A DNA stretch of 64,000 nt, taken from positions 11,750,123 through 11,814,122 of the forward strand of contig CM057162.1 in NCBI GenBank assembly GCA_029962745.1. Reading direction: 5' to 3'. Shown here piece after piece: positions 1 through 11,148 of this stretch. A program made the translations under genes and the position numbers. The first letter of the stretch is position 1. Every line of letters starts with the position of its first letter. Under the pieces are notes generated by a model, which saw nothing but the letters and a program-made list of their open reading frames with translations, did no database searches and was not told the DNA's origin. Origin of the DNA: Echinometra lucunter (Eukaryota; Echinodermata; Echinoidea; Camarodonta; Echinometridae).

Positions 1-552
1 ATGCAGTATTACGTTATAAAGAAGGAAAACACACCCGAAAAGTAGAGCTTTTGTTTGGGACGCCGAAGATCTTATTTTGGGTGAAAAAAATAAACACGAA
101 AAGTAGTCCCATGAAAGAGGTCCCACCAAATCTATTTCACCATCATCCTTTTCAATACCCGCTCTCTACTTCTACTAAACGCGCAATTCGTTTGGTCAAA
201 AAAGACATGATAAACAGCTTTTTTACTATAAGGCTAAGACATGTTTACTCAAAGCCTCCTATATCCACAGAGAGAACATCTCAATAACATTTTTTTAGCA
301 TGCACTGAACTTCTGATACAACAAACATATCAGATGGATGATATTGTAGCAAATATGATGATGAAATAGATATCAAATAAAGGTAAGGTTGGCATTTGAA
401 TCTTTAAATCGAACAAAAAATAAGTGTTTGAATTTCCCCCCCCCCCCCCGTTCCCTTTGAATGACGTCTGTAAATTGAAGTGCTTTTCAAACCCAAACGG
501 CACATTCTGTTTTAAAGTTGGTATATATTTTCTTTTGAAAATATCTTCAGAT
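1..552. other. no gene recognised
   Basis: AT-rich sequence with no convincing exon. Open frames here are short, without recognisable motifs or a splice context. A poly-C run sits at about 430-449. Homology to other parts of the window begins near 553. Confidence 0.5.
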
Positions 553-797
553 CTTACCATTTTGCCAATCCAAGGTATTGCAGTCTTATATGATTTGCTT
601 CCACGAGTCGACGAAATTCACTAGATGTGAAATCCACGTCCGAATGGCACAGTTACGTTGACAAAGCTCAAAATGCCACGACCCTGATGACGTTAATTAA
701 TATCTTGGTTGAAAAGGAAACGAACAAAGGGACGCCGAAGACGAGATGGCAACCGATTACTGCAAGAGTATCGACAAATCATTTCAAGCGTTTAAAT
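553..797. repeat. upstream-flank block of a fourth, mostly off-window unit
   Basis: This stretch matches the upstream flanks of the other units at about 9700-9960, 32215-32515 and 51475-51770. Shared landmarks are 'cttaccattttg', 'gtcgacgaaattcac', 'gacgaac' and 'gagtatcgacaaa', in the same order. It therefore marks the 5' side of another copy of the minus-strand FReD gene unit whose body would lie left of this window. The homology is seen directly by eye; the existence of the off-window unit is inference. Confidence 0.6.
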
Positions 798-860
798 CAG
801 GGGCGGCGCTAAAGGGAGGGGGGATGGGGAGGATGACACGTACAGTTTCTCCCACTTTTC
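798..860. mobile_element. hAT-like terminus, truncated
   Basis: Begins CAGGGGCGGCGCTA followed by G-rich sequence, almost the same as the terminus of the bounded hAT-like element at 58815-59074. I cannot find a matching right end with an 8 bp target duplication, so this is a terminus only. Confidence 0.4.
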
Positions 861-1139
861 CAAGCACCCCGGATGTGCCCTGTTTAACCTGCTGAATACT
901 GAATTCTCTCTTACCCATAGACTTAATACAGGACCCACCCGGTTCCAGTAGGTAACCGGTTCAAAACCCATGGAAAATTTCCCTTTTCAAACTTGTTCGG
1001 TGCCCACTTTTTCTTCTTACAATAAGGGCCGTACGCATTAAGTTTTTGTTTTTTTTTTCTCTGGGGGAGAATATGTTCAATATTCAAGTGAACACGCAAG
1101 CGATGGGGTGCTTTAGCATTTTTATAGTTGAAATTGGAA

Positions 1140-1286
1140 CTGGGGAGCGTTTCATGAAGAGTCTTGTCGGTGATTTTCACCGACTAATTTGCTCTCAGCC
1201 AATCAGATGCGAGGATTTTCAGTAGCTTATAACATTTCACATTTTAACATTTTCACCGACAAAACTCTTCATGAAACGCTCCCCAG
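1140..1286. mobile_element. palindromic MITE, CTGGGGAGCG family, copy 1
   Basis: About 147 bp with terminal inverted repeats that begin CTGGGGAGCGTTTCATGAAG and end in the complement. The middle holds 'ccaatcagatgcgagg'. Two further copies occur at 29825-29966 (same orientation) and 49500-49643 (opposite orientation). No coding capacity. The target duplication is not clear, so I do not assign a superfamily. Confidence 0.8.
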
Positions 1287-1835
1287 GTGCACACTTTTTG
1301 CCCAATTTTTGAAAAATAAAAAGGGGGTTAAATATGTTGAAAGAGGGGTAACATTTCTGGGCTCCTCTTTATCTTCTTACCATTCTTCTCTCTTCCTCCG
1401 CTCTCTATTTTTTTCAAGGTTCTTTTTAATCAGCTTATTTCATTTTCATTAAGCTAATTCATCAATTAATCTATGGACAGATGAAATTATTTCTTCATTA
1501 GTTAATTACTTCAATGGATTTACTCTAAAATGATTGGGCTATTATGTACAGTGACTTGATCAGTCAATTACAGTGAAACCTCGTTGTTAAAGAATACTCT
1601 ACATGCTGTAATAACAAACTCTCGTTATAATAAGGCAAATAGGCAATGCTGGTCAAAAATCTTTGTATGCTTTTGTTGTTAGCCATTATATACAATGTGT
1701 CCCAGAACAAAAAGAAACCGGATTTCATGGCAGAAATAATTGTCTACAATAAATAATTTGCTTTATGAGGTATACATGTGCATGTATGAAAAGCTCTGCT
1801 TCACGTCTTTCTTTTGATGCATAAATTATTATTCA

Positions 1836-1836
<1 letters not shown>
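1287..1836. repeat. paralogue of the far upstream flank of unit 2
   Basis: About 1395-1610 matches 52240-52740 ('agctaattcatca', 'ttaattacttca', 'ctctaaaatgatt'). The 259 bp MITE of the other copy is missing here, leaving the target 'tttactctaaaatg' intact at 1519-1532. The rest is AT-rich with no exon seen. Confidence 0.6.

Positions 1837-1871
<35 letters not shown>
1837..1871. repeat. (ATTG)n microsatellite, probable LINE 3' tail
   Basis: Tandem ATTG repeats abut the 3' end of the minus-strand LINE fragment, where the tail reads (CAAT)n on the coding strand. Short tandem tails of this sort are common at the 3' ends of several non-LTR clades, so this is probably part of that element. Confidence 0.6.
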
Positions 1872-3145
1872 AACTGACTGATTTACCAACAACAATTACA
1901 ATACATTGCACTGCATTCAGACAATGATATTAACATACAGGAAAAAGAAAGGCATTGGTTGGTAAAAAGGGATCAGATAATAGCACACGTGCTAGTCGAG
2001 CCTGACCACTAGTAAAAAACAACAAATATTTCGATAATAAGCTTAAACAAACAGTAATTGAATTATCCTGATATTTGCTGGTAAAATGATGATAGCTAAT
2101 TAAGATTACAGACAAAACAAAGTAAAATTAGTACATCCATTGTGCATAAACGTATATGTACATGTATATATACAGACTCTCAGTTATGATTTGATCAATA
2201 GGCATGTCGTTACTGAACTACGAAAGTGACTTCTAGACCTGATTAATCTGATATTTTTAGGTAATCTATTCCAAAGTTCAGTGCCCATGAAAGACATTGA
2301 AAATTGACCTTGTGTTGTTCTAAATTTGGGAATACATAATTGTCCACCTTTCTTTTGTCTTGTAGAGTAACTGTGCTGTATAGGATCACAGTAATCGATT
2401 AAAGTATGAGGCAAGTTGTTATTGAATAAATCAAACATAAAAGTAGTTATTGATAAATCATGTAGTTCATACACATTTTAGAACCCTCAAAGTTTGAAAT
2501 AGTGGTTTTGTATGAGTTCTTCACTGACTAAATGTTATAGCACGTACTGCTATTTTTTGTGAATAAATTATGCTTCTTAGGTTAGTCTTATAGGTACTTC
2601 CCCACACCTCTATTCCAAAAGTAATATGTGGCTGTATAAATGCTTTATATAACAGTATTAAAGTGTGCCTGGGTACAAAATGTCTCAACCTGAATAGCTT
2701 TCCAACCTTCTTCCTTATAGACTGATTTGCAAAGCGAATATGATTATTCCAAGACAGATGTTTATCAATGTTGATCCCAACAAAAGTGGCATTATCAACC
2801 TCCTTGATTTTTTTCTCGAGCTATATTGAGTTCACCATTTATAGCTATTTTCTTCCTCCTACTACTTATTAACATGAAATCAGTTTCCGCTAGGTTAATT
2901 GTTATTTCACTCATGACTGAATTAAAACAATTGAAAGAGATGGTTTTACAAAACGAATATGATTATTCCAAGACAGATATTTATCAATGTTGATCCCAAC
3001 AAAAGTGGCATTATCAACATCCTTAATTTTTTCTCCAGCTATATTGAGTTCACCATTCATAGCTATTTTCTTCTTCTTACTACTTATTAACATGAAATTA
3101 GTTTTCGCTAGGTTAATTTTATTTCACGCATGATTGATTTGAAAT
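1872..3145 (-). mobile_element. non-LTR retrotransposon (LINE) fragment, 3' part
   Basis: On the minus strand, broken frames encode the C-terminal part of a reverse transcriptase. Visible motifs are 'DNATFVGINID' and 'LSWNNHI' (the post-palm 'K-LGV-iD--LtW--HI' region), 'LYKAFIQPHITFGIEVWG' with 'QKIAVRAIT', and the terminal 'GTELWNRLP'. The catalytic FADD region and everything upstream are missing. About 170 bp containing DNATFVG is duplicated in tandem (about 2735-2900 and 2954-3125, offset 219 bp). Dead copy; the clade is probably CR1/L2/Jockey-like but cannot be fixed by eye. Confidence 0.8.
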
Positions 3146-3763
3146 AATTGTATGTGATGGTTCTAAAACGTCATTTGCACGCACAACTTTTAAGTTTGAA
3201 TCAGTTTGTAGCTTAGTAAACTTTATTATTTTGGAAAAACAAAAACACGTCACATAAGAATTCACAATTTTCTCTTTTATAACGGTGCGTCATGTGTACG
3301 AAATGAATGATGTATGCTAGAGAACAAGAAAAGTGAAAAGACACTTGAATTCTCCTAAAAATCGAGTAGAAAGCCATTCAGCTTTCTTGATCTTTATAGC
3401 AGCTTACAATGGACCTAATGCTTGAGTGTATTTACACATACATTGAGATTAAAGGGAACATTAGAGATAGCTGGGATATAAAAATGCTGAAAATTAAGTA
3501 AAGCATCATCAGCTTGACTGAAGATGCAGCCTGCAGCAAGTTGCTGCAGCCTTCCATTAGAGATTTCCAGATCGCCAAGTTCCTGCGAAGTCTACGTTAT
3601 CGAAAAACATTAGAAAATGCCAGCAGGAAGGGACAACAATCAAGGTAAACAAGGGCCGATCTGATCGAAAAAGACTGCCAGGTCAGAAGAGAATTTGGCA
3701 GAAGTACAGACGTACAGTAGTAATGATTCTTTGCTTGATTTTCAGTTTTTGATCTGTGAAATG
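3146..3763. other. no gene recognised
   Basis: AT-rich sequence between the LINE remnant and the 3' flank of unit 0. I see no exon, RNA gene or bounded repeat. Confidence 0.4.
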
Positions 3764-4446
3764 CAGCCGTCCGGAATATGCGGCAAAAATTGTCGGGGTG
3801 GAGAGGAGATGGAGGATCTTGCACAATATCATTAACAACTTTCCCAGGCGGGTTTACAACATTTCGTTCCTTCATCTGTCAGATTTCAGTTGGGAGGGGC
3901 AAAATCTATTAATGACATCATAACCAACCCTGTGCCGAGGAGAAGAGAAAGAAAAGAAATATTGGACTTGTCAAATCTAATATTTGGTTGCATTGGAAAT
4001 ATGGGAAAAGTACCTTGGATTTGCCCATTTTCTATGTTTTTAGATTATGTTTGTTGAAGGTGGCTGTTTCTTAATTATTGTCATTGTTTTGCAATGAATG
4101 GGTTTTCTAATAGCAGTGCAGTGTCTACCCCCCCCCCCTTTTTTTTTTTTTGCATTAGGTTATTATCGATAACTCTAGGAATTATGCACTATATACATCC
4201 ACCATGTCGACGGGAAGGAAAAGAAATGTACAGAAAATTAAAGTCAATCTCGAATACAGTATATAACATCACGTAATATTAGGAGCAATTTAACTTTAAC
4301 AAAAAACCCCCCCCCCAAAAAAAAAGGTCTGATTTGGCAGCACGTTGTAAACCATGTAGGCCTAATAACTATTTTTGCTTGCAAATTGGCGATGTTCAAA
4401 TTCTCCAATTTTGTCTATCCAATCACATTGGTTTATTATCAAACTG
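3764..4446 (-). repeat. 3' flank of decayed unit 0
   Basis: Matches the 3' flanks of unit 1 (about 12870-13877) and unit 2 (34100-34283 plus 38156-38899). Shared landmarks are 'gtccggaatatg.ggcaaaa', 'atcattaacaactttcc' and 'gaatgggttttct'. The last of these is intact here but is split by a LINE in unit 2, so this copy serves as an empty-site reference. Contains a poly-C/poly-T run at about 4130-4152. Confidence 0.65.
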
Positions 4447-4715
4447 CTAATGGGCGTATCTTCATCTCAGTCTTCTTGAGGGAGTAGTGATAACCGAGCC
4501 AGTCTAACCAGACTACACCATTGGCCTTCTCATTCGCAGACACTGTACCGTCCAGGTACAGGCCGTTGAGATTAGAGCGATGGCAGGCCCTGTACCACCA
4601 TCCCCCCCCCCCCCACCCCAGAAGCGTTCAGCGCAGTTTTCCCATTCATACAAACTGTCATCATGATCACGGTCCCGTGTGAAAGGATGGTTAGCATGGT
4701 AAGTCAGGCTGTCAT
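4447..4715 (-). pseudogene. FReD last exon, decayed (unit 0)
   Basis: Clear homologue of the last FReD exon of units 1 and 2. On the minus strand it keeps 'DRDHDD', '[10 protein letters not shown]' and 'KKTEMKIRP'. It is broken: a run of 13 G on the coding strand, just before the codons for the conserved Trp-Trp-Tyr, adds 11 bases relative to unit 1 and shifts the frame. A five-base loss near the end removes the normal stop. One codon is missing next to the STRDRD motif. The other five exons are absent from this unit. It combines unit-2-like residues (DHDD, YEW) with unit-1-like residues (ERF). Confidence 0.88.
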
Positions 4716-5000
4716 CTGAATGCGAGCAAAAGCCAAAGAGAATATTTACAAGTCATTAAGTTCGTGGTTCAGACGGTTTTATTTTTAAGAACACTCTTAA
4801 GCGATCTCATCTGCCTTTTGTAGGCCATAGATCTTCAAATGGCAGCAGGTATACTAAGGGGAGATCACACCTAGAATAAAATCAACCTGGTTCTGGACAA
4901 GTAGTCTACTCAAGTCGCAGGTCAGACGTGAAAGAACGTGACATGTGAGAGGAATGCATTTAAGAAATTAAACATTTATTAAAAATGCTTGCACGGTATT
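4716..5000 (-). repeat. unit 0 remnant of the FReD last intron
   Basis: Matches the intron starts next to the last exon at 14147-14430 and 39169-39450 ('aagaacactcttaagcgatctca', 'gcagcaggta', 'gaaattaaacatttatt'). At about 5000 homology jumps directly to sequence that lies upstream of the first FReD exon in the other units (18075, 42737). A deletion therefore removed the first two FReD exons of unit 0. Confidence 0.65.
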
Positions 5001-6640
5001 GTTTTGATGCTGGTGTACTGGTTGGGTAGCCCCCCCCCCCCCCCTGAAAATTTTCATGACCATTTTTTTTTTCAGTTATTTTGTCATTGCATGGAACTTT
5101 CTCCACTGTTCACTAATATGAAGCAGATGGACCCTTTTATTCTGATATTCTCCATTTTCATTGAGGACTTGTCAGCAGCTGCACTGGCAGTTCTAATTCC
5201 TTTGGGTCGATGGGGACAACGAACCACCGTAAAATATTTGCCTCATTTCGCCACTGGGAATAAATAATAAAATTATTTGGGTTATCTGCATTTTGCCAAT
5301 GGAGCTTGTATCGTACAACCACAACAATGTCCATGCTCACTTAATGGGCAAAAATAGCCCCCCCCCCCCCTCCCCTCCCCTCCAAAAATAAGGATTTCAA
5401 TGGAATGATTTAAGGCTTTTTGCCATTAAGATTAAAGAAAGCAAGGTTTAATTTTCGGGTAACCCTTATTGATTGCTTTTGAAGTTTGACGTGGGAAAGA
5501 CGTGTGGCTCTTTTTTTTTTTTTTTTTTTCTTTTTACTTTTTAGGAAACGCAGTGCATCAGAAGATAGCCAAATCACACCCAGCGCCAAAACCATTTCAA
5601 ACCGCCCAGTTCTCTGCCATTTAATGTAACTTCATATTTGGATTGGTTTTCTTCTCATTCTGGTGTTGATCTGTCATATCTATAGTATATAGGTGAATTT
5701 GCACCGGCGTAAATCTGATTCGAGGAGGCGGGAAGGGGGTGATTAAAATCTTTGCCACCCCTCCCCTCTAAAAAGTGGGGGAGGGGATGTATATCCTCAC
5801 CCCCTCCCCCCCCCCCCATCGGATTTATTCCAATGATTAAAGAAGTATTTTTATTTCGCAAACGATGCCCTGCAGCTGTACACCTCAGCTCCTCAGTTCC
5901 AAAGGATATACGAAATCGTGTATTGGATGGGGGTACAAGTAGCCCTTTTCCTCCCCCCCCCCCCTCCCCTTGTCTACGAATACACATTAATCCTCTTTTC
6001 TGAACACTGACATTTTAATCATCAATATATCCCATTGCCATAAGACGGAAGACGTTGTTTCAGTAAACAAGTAAGCAAAGATCTTCATGAATAAAGCATA
6101 AAGTTTATGCCTGGTATCTAAGATAATTCTCCAGCTCATCAAATGCAGTCATCTCCACCGCAAAGAGTTACAACAAAACCCCTATAAAACTTGGATTTTT
6201 GCATGTTTGAGCTCCTTTTCATAAGAACAAAGGGAATATAACAATTGTCGATAAGAAGTGTACTCATTAATCCTCTTTTCTGAACACTGAAATTTAATCA
6301 TTAATATCTGTCGTTGCCATGAGACGGAAGACGATGCTTCAGTAAACAGGTAAGCAAGAATTGTTATGAATAAAGTGTATTATGTTTATGTCTGGTATCT
6401 GAGGTAATTCTTCAGCTCTTCAAATGCAGTCATCTCCACCGTAGAAAAGAGTTGCGACACAACTATAAAGCTAGGATTTTTGCATGGCTGAGCTCCGTTT
6501 TATAAGAACAAAAGAAATATAACAACTGTCTAAAAGAATAACGAGCTAATACTGGCGTACTGGCGGGTGTTTCACGGCCATGGTTTTTTTTTTTAATGAT
6601 TAATTTTTCTTCTTAATTATTGGATATGTTAACTTAAGTA
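5001..6640 (-). repeat. unit 0 remnant of the linker-FReD intron
   Basis: Matches unit 2 from about 42740 to 45060 and unit 1 in pieces (18075-18150, 19380-19670, 25415-27250). It lacks the piggyBac-like element of unit 2: 'gccattaagattaaag' at about 5423 is uninterrupted. It also lacks the 5.7 kb element of unit 1. C-runs occur at 5031-5044, 5359-5370, 5806-5818 and 5953-5964. No intact exon; the linker, EGF and four-cysteine exons of this unit are gone. Confidence 0.6.
5984..6545. repeat. tandem duplication, about 280 bp period
   Basis: Two copies, starting near 5984 and 6263, share 'cattaatcctcttttctgaa', 'gacggaagacg' and 'cagtcatctccaccg'. The same tandem pair exists in unit 2 (44354-44935), but unit 1 has a single copy (about 26845-27130). 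Confidence 0.7.
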
Positions 6641-6649
6641 CAATGGTTC

Positions 6650-8232
6650 TGGAAAATGTATATGTTTTGTTATTAAACCATTGTGTTTTATTTTTAACCT
6701 TTCACTGAGAACTGGCATTTTTCCTAGTGGTCTTAAACTAGCAAAAATTATTCCCATGTGCAAGAAGGGTAGCAAACAGTCACTTTCAAATTATAGACCA
6801 GTATCAATTTTATCGACTTTCTTGAAGATATTTGAACGGTTAGTTTATAACCGGCTTATGCCATTTTTGTACACTAATAATATTCTGTATTCTAAACAGT
6901 TTGGGTTTCGACAGGGCTACTCCTCTTACATGGCATTACTTGAATTCACTTCCATAATTGCAAAAGCCTTCGAAAACAAGCAATTCACAATTGGCCTTTT
7001 TATTTTTATTTTTATTTGTCCAAGGCTTTTGATTGTATTACTCATTCTATTCTGATAAAAAATTACTCCATTACTGTGTAAGAGGAGTAGTACTGGACTG
7101 GTTTGAAAGCTACATTTGTGACAGAGCTCAGTATGTTTCTATTGATAATGTTTCTTCCCAGATGAAATGTGTTAATATAGGAGTGCCACAAGGTTCTGTG
7201 TTAGGCCCTTTACTTTTTTGTTTATTTTCATAAATGATTTACAACATGTTGGTAATATATTACATCCCATAGTTTTTGCAGATAATACAAATCTGTTCTT
7301 ATCTGGTGATAATTTAAATGATTTAGCTATTACATTTAATTTTGAACTGAAAAAAAATGCATGAGTGGTTCCTCGCCAATAGATTAAGATTAAATGTTGA
7401 CAAAACATGATGTATGATATTTCAACCTAAGAATAAGAATATTTCTGTTGATCACTTTGATATACATAATGAAAATAGTATAAATTCCTGCACGATTCTT
7501 AGGTGTTTTCATAGATGATAAATTTACTTGGAAAGAGCACATAAATGATATTTCCTCTAAAGTATCCAAATCCGTAGGTGCAATTAACAGGCTAAAGAAA
7601 TCAATTCCATTAAACATACTTTTGATGTTGTAACAATCAATAGTTTTGCCATATTTTAATTATTGCAGCACACTTTGAGCTAACTGTGCAATGGTCCACT
7701 TAAACCGAATATTTGTTTTACAGAAACGTGCAGTCAGAGCTATCACCAATTCTTCCCCTCGATCAAGAACACAGCCTCTATTTTAAAAAACTAAACTTAT
7801 TGTCTGTACATAATATTAACAAATATTAAACTGCAATTTTTATGTATTCATTTGTTAGAATTTCACTTCCCCATTTTATAATGATTTATTTGTGAAAGAC
7901 AAATCTCTAATTGAATATAATACCAGACAGTCCGTAGTCTTTCACTTACCACATTTTAAATACAAGTTCTCCCGAACCACAATCTAATATGCTGCACCTA
8001 CGCTTTGGAATACCTCAACTAGTACACTTAAATTTGCCCTTCCCTCAACTCTTTCAAACGTAGATATAAAAGGATTCTCATTGATTCATAACTTGTTTCA
8101 TGATGCCGTTTTTGTTGTTTCCTTTTTCGTCTTCTTTATGTTTGTTCTGATTTGATTGTAGGCCTACTAGATGTTTTTATTGTTTGGGATTAGCCCTTGA
8201 TGCAAACGTGAAATAAATGAATTGAACTGAAA
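6650..8232 (+). mobile_element. degenerate non-LTR retrotransposon (LINE)
   Basis: Successive plus-strand frames, broken by frameshifts, carry reverse transcriptase blocks in order. They are 'NYRPVSILSTFLKIFERLV' (about 6790-6846), 'QFGFRQGYSS' (6897-6926), '[14 protein letters not shown]' (7098-7139), '[12 protein letters not shown]' (7182-7217) and the active-site region as 'FADNTNLF' (about 7273-7296), in which the second catalytic Asp is Asn. The C-terminal part (RAVRAIT-like, then LHLRFG-IP) runs to about 8080. The tail around 8205-8232 reads 'gaaataaatgaattgaac'. Endonuclease missing, so 5'-truncated and inactive. It lies where unit 0 lost its upstream exons. Confidence 0.85.
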
Positions 8233-8234
8233 TT

Positions 8235-9960
8235 TCCCTAACGCAATAGTATGGTAGTGTGACCTAACTTCGCGCATGTCCAAAGTTCGTGCACATGGTC
8301 ATATCTCAAAAACTAGAAAAGATTGTGGAAATCTGAGAGCATCAACGGAAAGAGCAACCTAAAATTAACCTTGGATTAGCCCTTCTTTTTTTTTTTAAAT
8401 TTAGGAAGGAATTGTGAAATTATTAATGAAAAATTGGCAGATTTTGCAGCGTTTAGCGCCCATTCCGAAAAAACTGAACCTGCCGACAAGGGTCTAGAAT
8501 TCCTCTTTTCGAGAGACGATGTCATCGAAATTGTAACGAAAATGTGATATCAAATGATTCTGTGGCATTTTTTCTTGCAAATGATGCAATTATCCTACCT
8601 TTTATGGATCTCTATTTTGTATTAATCATTTGTAAGCTGGCGTGCGCGAATAGGTCTCGTTATTTCTGTAAAACTTTTCCAGGTGCAGTGCGTTGCGATA
8701 CAACATTGAATTTTGCAATCGCGATATCTCTGGAATTTTTCTTAAATTACAGTGGTGGCACCAAGGGGGGGGGGGGCATGGGGGCATTTGCCCCCCCACC
8801 CCCAGTTCCCCCCCCCCCCCGAAATTTTGAGGACTGAAAAGAAAAATTATATAGTAATTTGTAAATAAGTAGATGTTGTCATAAGCATCATATTCAAGCG
8901 TGAAGTGCTCTAAGAAACCATTTTCCGCTCTTCAAAACTTCGATTGAAAACAAAAAAGTGGTTATTTTGGCTCGCTTGCTTCGCTCGCTCGTCTTATTTT
9001 AAATTTCTTTTCTAAAATGCGATTAAAAGCAAGAAAAGTAGCCATTTTCGGGTCGCTCGCTTCGCTCACTCATCATATTTCAGAATATTTATTTAAAAAT
9101 CCGATTAAAAACCAAATAAAATAGTTACTTTTTTTGTTCACTCGCTTCGCTCGCTCGCAAAATTGATATTAAAATTTGTGTAAGAGGAAAAAAAAAATTC
9201 CAAAAATTCAATTATCCCCCCCCCCCCCCACTCCTCCAAGTGGATTTACGCCGGTGACTAAAACTTGCGCTTCACGCTCGATTTTTCCATACACGCAAAA
9301 AAAAGATTGACTGCCCCTGCCCCCCCCCAACATTTTCTTTTGCCCTCCATTTGCCCCCCCCCCCCCCACTTTAACAATCCTGGTGCCGCCACTAGTAAAT
9401 TAGTCTTCTTCTTGCGCACATTTGTAGTCTAAGTTTGCTTTGTCTTTGGTGTTAATAAAATCAGAATAATTTTTGGTAAAAATTGAGAAATTATGGATTG
9501 AAAATTGCGTTCTTTAGAAAATTAAAATGTGCGCGAACTATTGTCCCCCCACAATACCAAAAAATGTGACCTTGATTTCAGATCCGAAAAGTTTCCTCAT
9601 TCCCCTTTGCAACATCATACGCATGTAAACTGGTAAAGTGAAGTGCTCTTAAAACCGAAGAAAACAGTTGCTGATTTACGATTTTCTGCAATTTTCTACA
9701 ATTCTTACCATTTTTTTAATCTACGGTATTATGAAGCCCTGTCAGTAGATATAATGCTTCCTTGCAAGTTGACGAAATTCACGAGAAAATGTGAGATTCA
9801 CATATACTGACACAATAACCATGGTAACAACATGAACAAGGTGTTGCAACATGTTGACAATAAAGTTGATGCATATTGTCACAGAATCGTAGTTATGGCG
9901 ATACACAAATAAAGAATCATTCAGATAGTTTAAATGAAATATCTAAGTATGAATTTAATC
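8235..9960. repeat. upstream flank block of unit 0
   Basis: Matches 50650-51770 (unit 2) over about 1.1 kb apart from the inserted element 8750-9394. Shared landmarks are 'tagtgtgacctaacttcg', 'gacgatgtcatc', 'gcgatatctc' and 'gtcttcttcttgcgc'. The distal part (9540-9960) also matches 32050-32515 of unit 1. No exon recognised. Confidence 0.65.
8750..9394. mobile_element. non-autonomous hAT-like transposon, family A copy 1
   Basis: 645 bp with inverted termini CAGTGGTGGCACCA and TGGTGCCGCCACT(A). It is flanked by a near-perfect 8 bp duplication (ttaaatta / gtaaatta), the TSD length typical of hAT. Inside are C/G runs and several 'TCGCTTCGCTCGCTCG' blocks. The same family lies inverted at 48553-49297. 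The paralogous empty site is at 51154-51161 ('ctaaatta'). No transposase. Confidence 0.85.
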
Positions 9961-11139
9961 CAGTAGTTAATAAGTGGTTATCGAATTGCTCTGTGAATTC
10001 ACATGACATACTGGTATAAGAATTTAACAATCAGAGAACAAATCCATTACATTGTTAGATCGTGGAACAAAATTTTTAATTTTGTTGGTTAAAATTTTGA
10101 TCAATCCAAGATTACCAGATGAACCACGCATTTGAAGTTTAAAACTTTAATCAACGGCCTGCTGACTGAACTTTAAACTGTGGTCGATCAAAAGTTTTAA
10201 TCATTTGTTGGTTAATCGTATTTTGTTCAGCCTTTGAATTGGTGTTGATTAAACTTGTTGACTAAATATGTAACCTTTTAAACTTTTTAAACCTTTTATT
10301 CAAACTCTATTCATATCTGTGGTTATTGTCTTATTGTAATTTGGTGAGAAACTCTTTTCATATATGTGATTGTTCTCTCAAGAAATAGATAAGTGTGATC
10401 TTGCTTTCTAACGGTTAAGCGATTTGAGAAGTTCGACCTGCTCCATCTTGATTATAGACATCACTATTAAAGCTATGCCCCATCAGACAGTACAGACTAC
10501 GCCTTCATCGATGCTATAATTTGTTTTCTAAAAACTGTTCTAGTTTCAGTGTATGTCATAGTCCCCTGTCCGCGAAATATGGACATCTGCGAAGTTGAAC
10601 CCACCGCCATACCACCGGCGCGCCGCGAAGCAGCCTCAACGATACCGTATTATTATACATGTTATAGTTGTAGTCTGTAGATCTGCCGGTGGGCCTGGCT
10701 TATAGGCCAGGTCTAGTCCAGATGCATGGACCGGGTCAAACTAGCTCCCAAACCGTTTTGATGAGAAAGAAAGATTACAGTGTAAATCTATATCTTCCAC
10801 AGATTAAGGTGGACAACAATCTAAGATATGAAAAGCGTTTCTCACCTTCAAACATGCTGACAAGCTCAAGTCCTCAAAACATTTAGCGGCATTTTTATCG
10901 CAAACGATTTCTGCGAGAGTGGCGTACGCAGCAATTCGCATGCGCCATATACGATCTTTTTTTTCAATCAACTTTGATCAAACTAACTAACAAAGTTAGA
11001 AACAAAACTTTTAATCAACAATATTTTTAACCCACGCAAGATTAAAAGTCATTTTAACCAACGCTCATTTTTATAACCAATGTTGAGCGATTTTTAATCA
11101 ACATTTCTTAAACTCACATTTTTTAAATACATGTTTTAA
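9961..11139. repeat. region with opposed AT-rich repeat clusters
   Basis: About 10060-10215 and 10965-11120 each hold repeated variants of 'ttaatcaac' / 'gttggttaa' in mixed orientation, so the two ends can pair with each other. They resemble subterminal repeats of a large MITE, but I cannot define termini or a target duplication. The middle (10440-10900) has higher GC and no recognisable gene. Confidence 0.4.
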
Positions 11140-11148
11140 GAGTGTATT

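Noticed and set aside
1560..1640. Pogo/Tigger-like terminus (cagtgaaacctcgtt)
   Set aside because: The word resembles a pogo-type end, but no inverted partner or TA flank could be found nearby.
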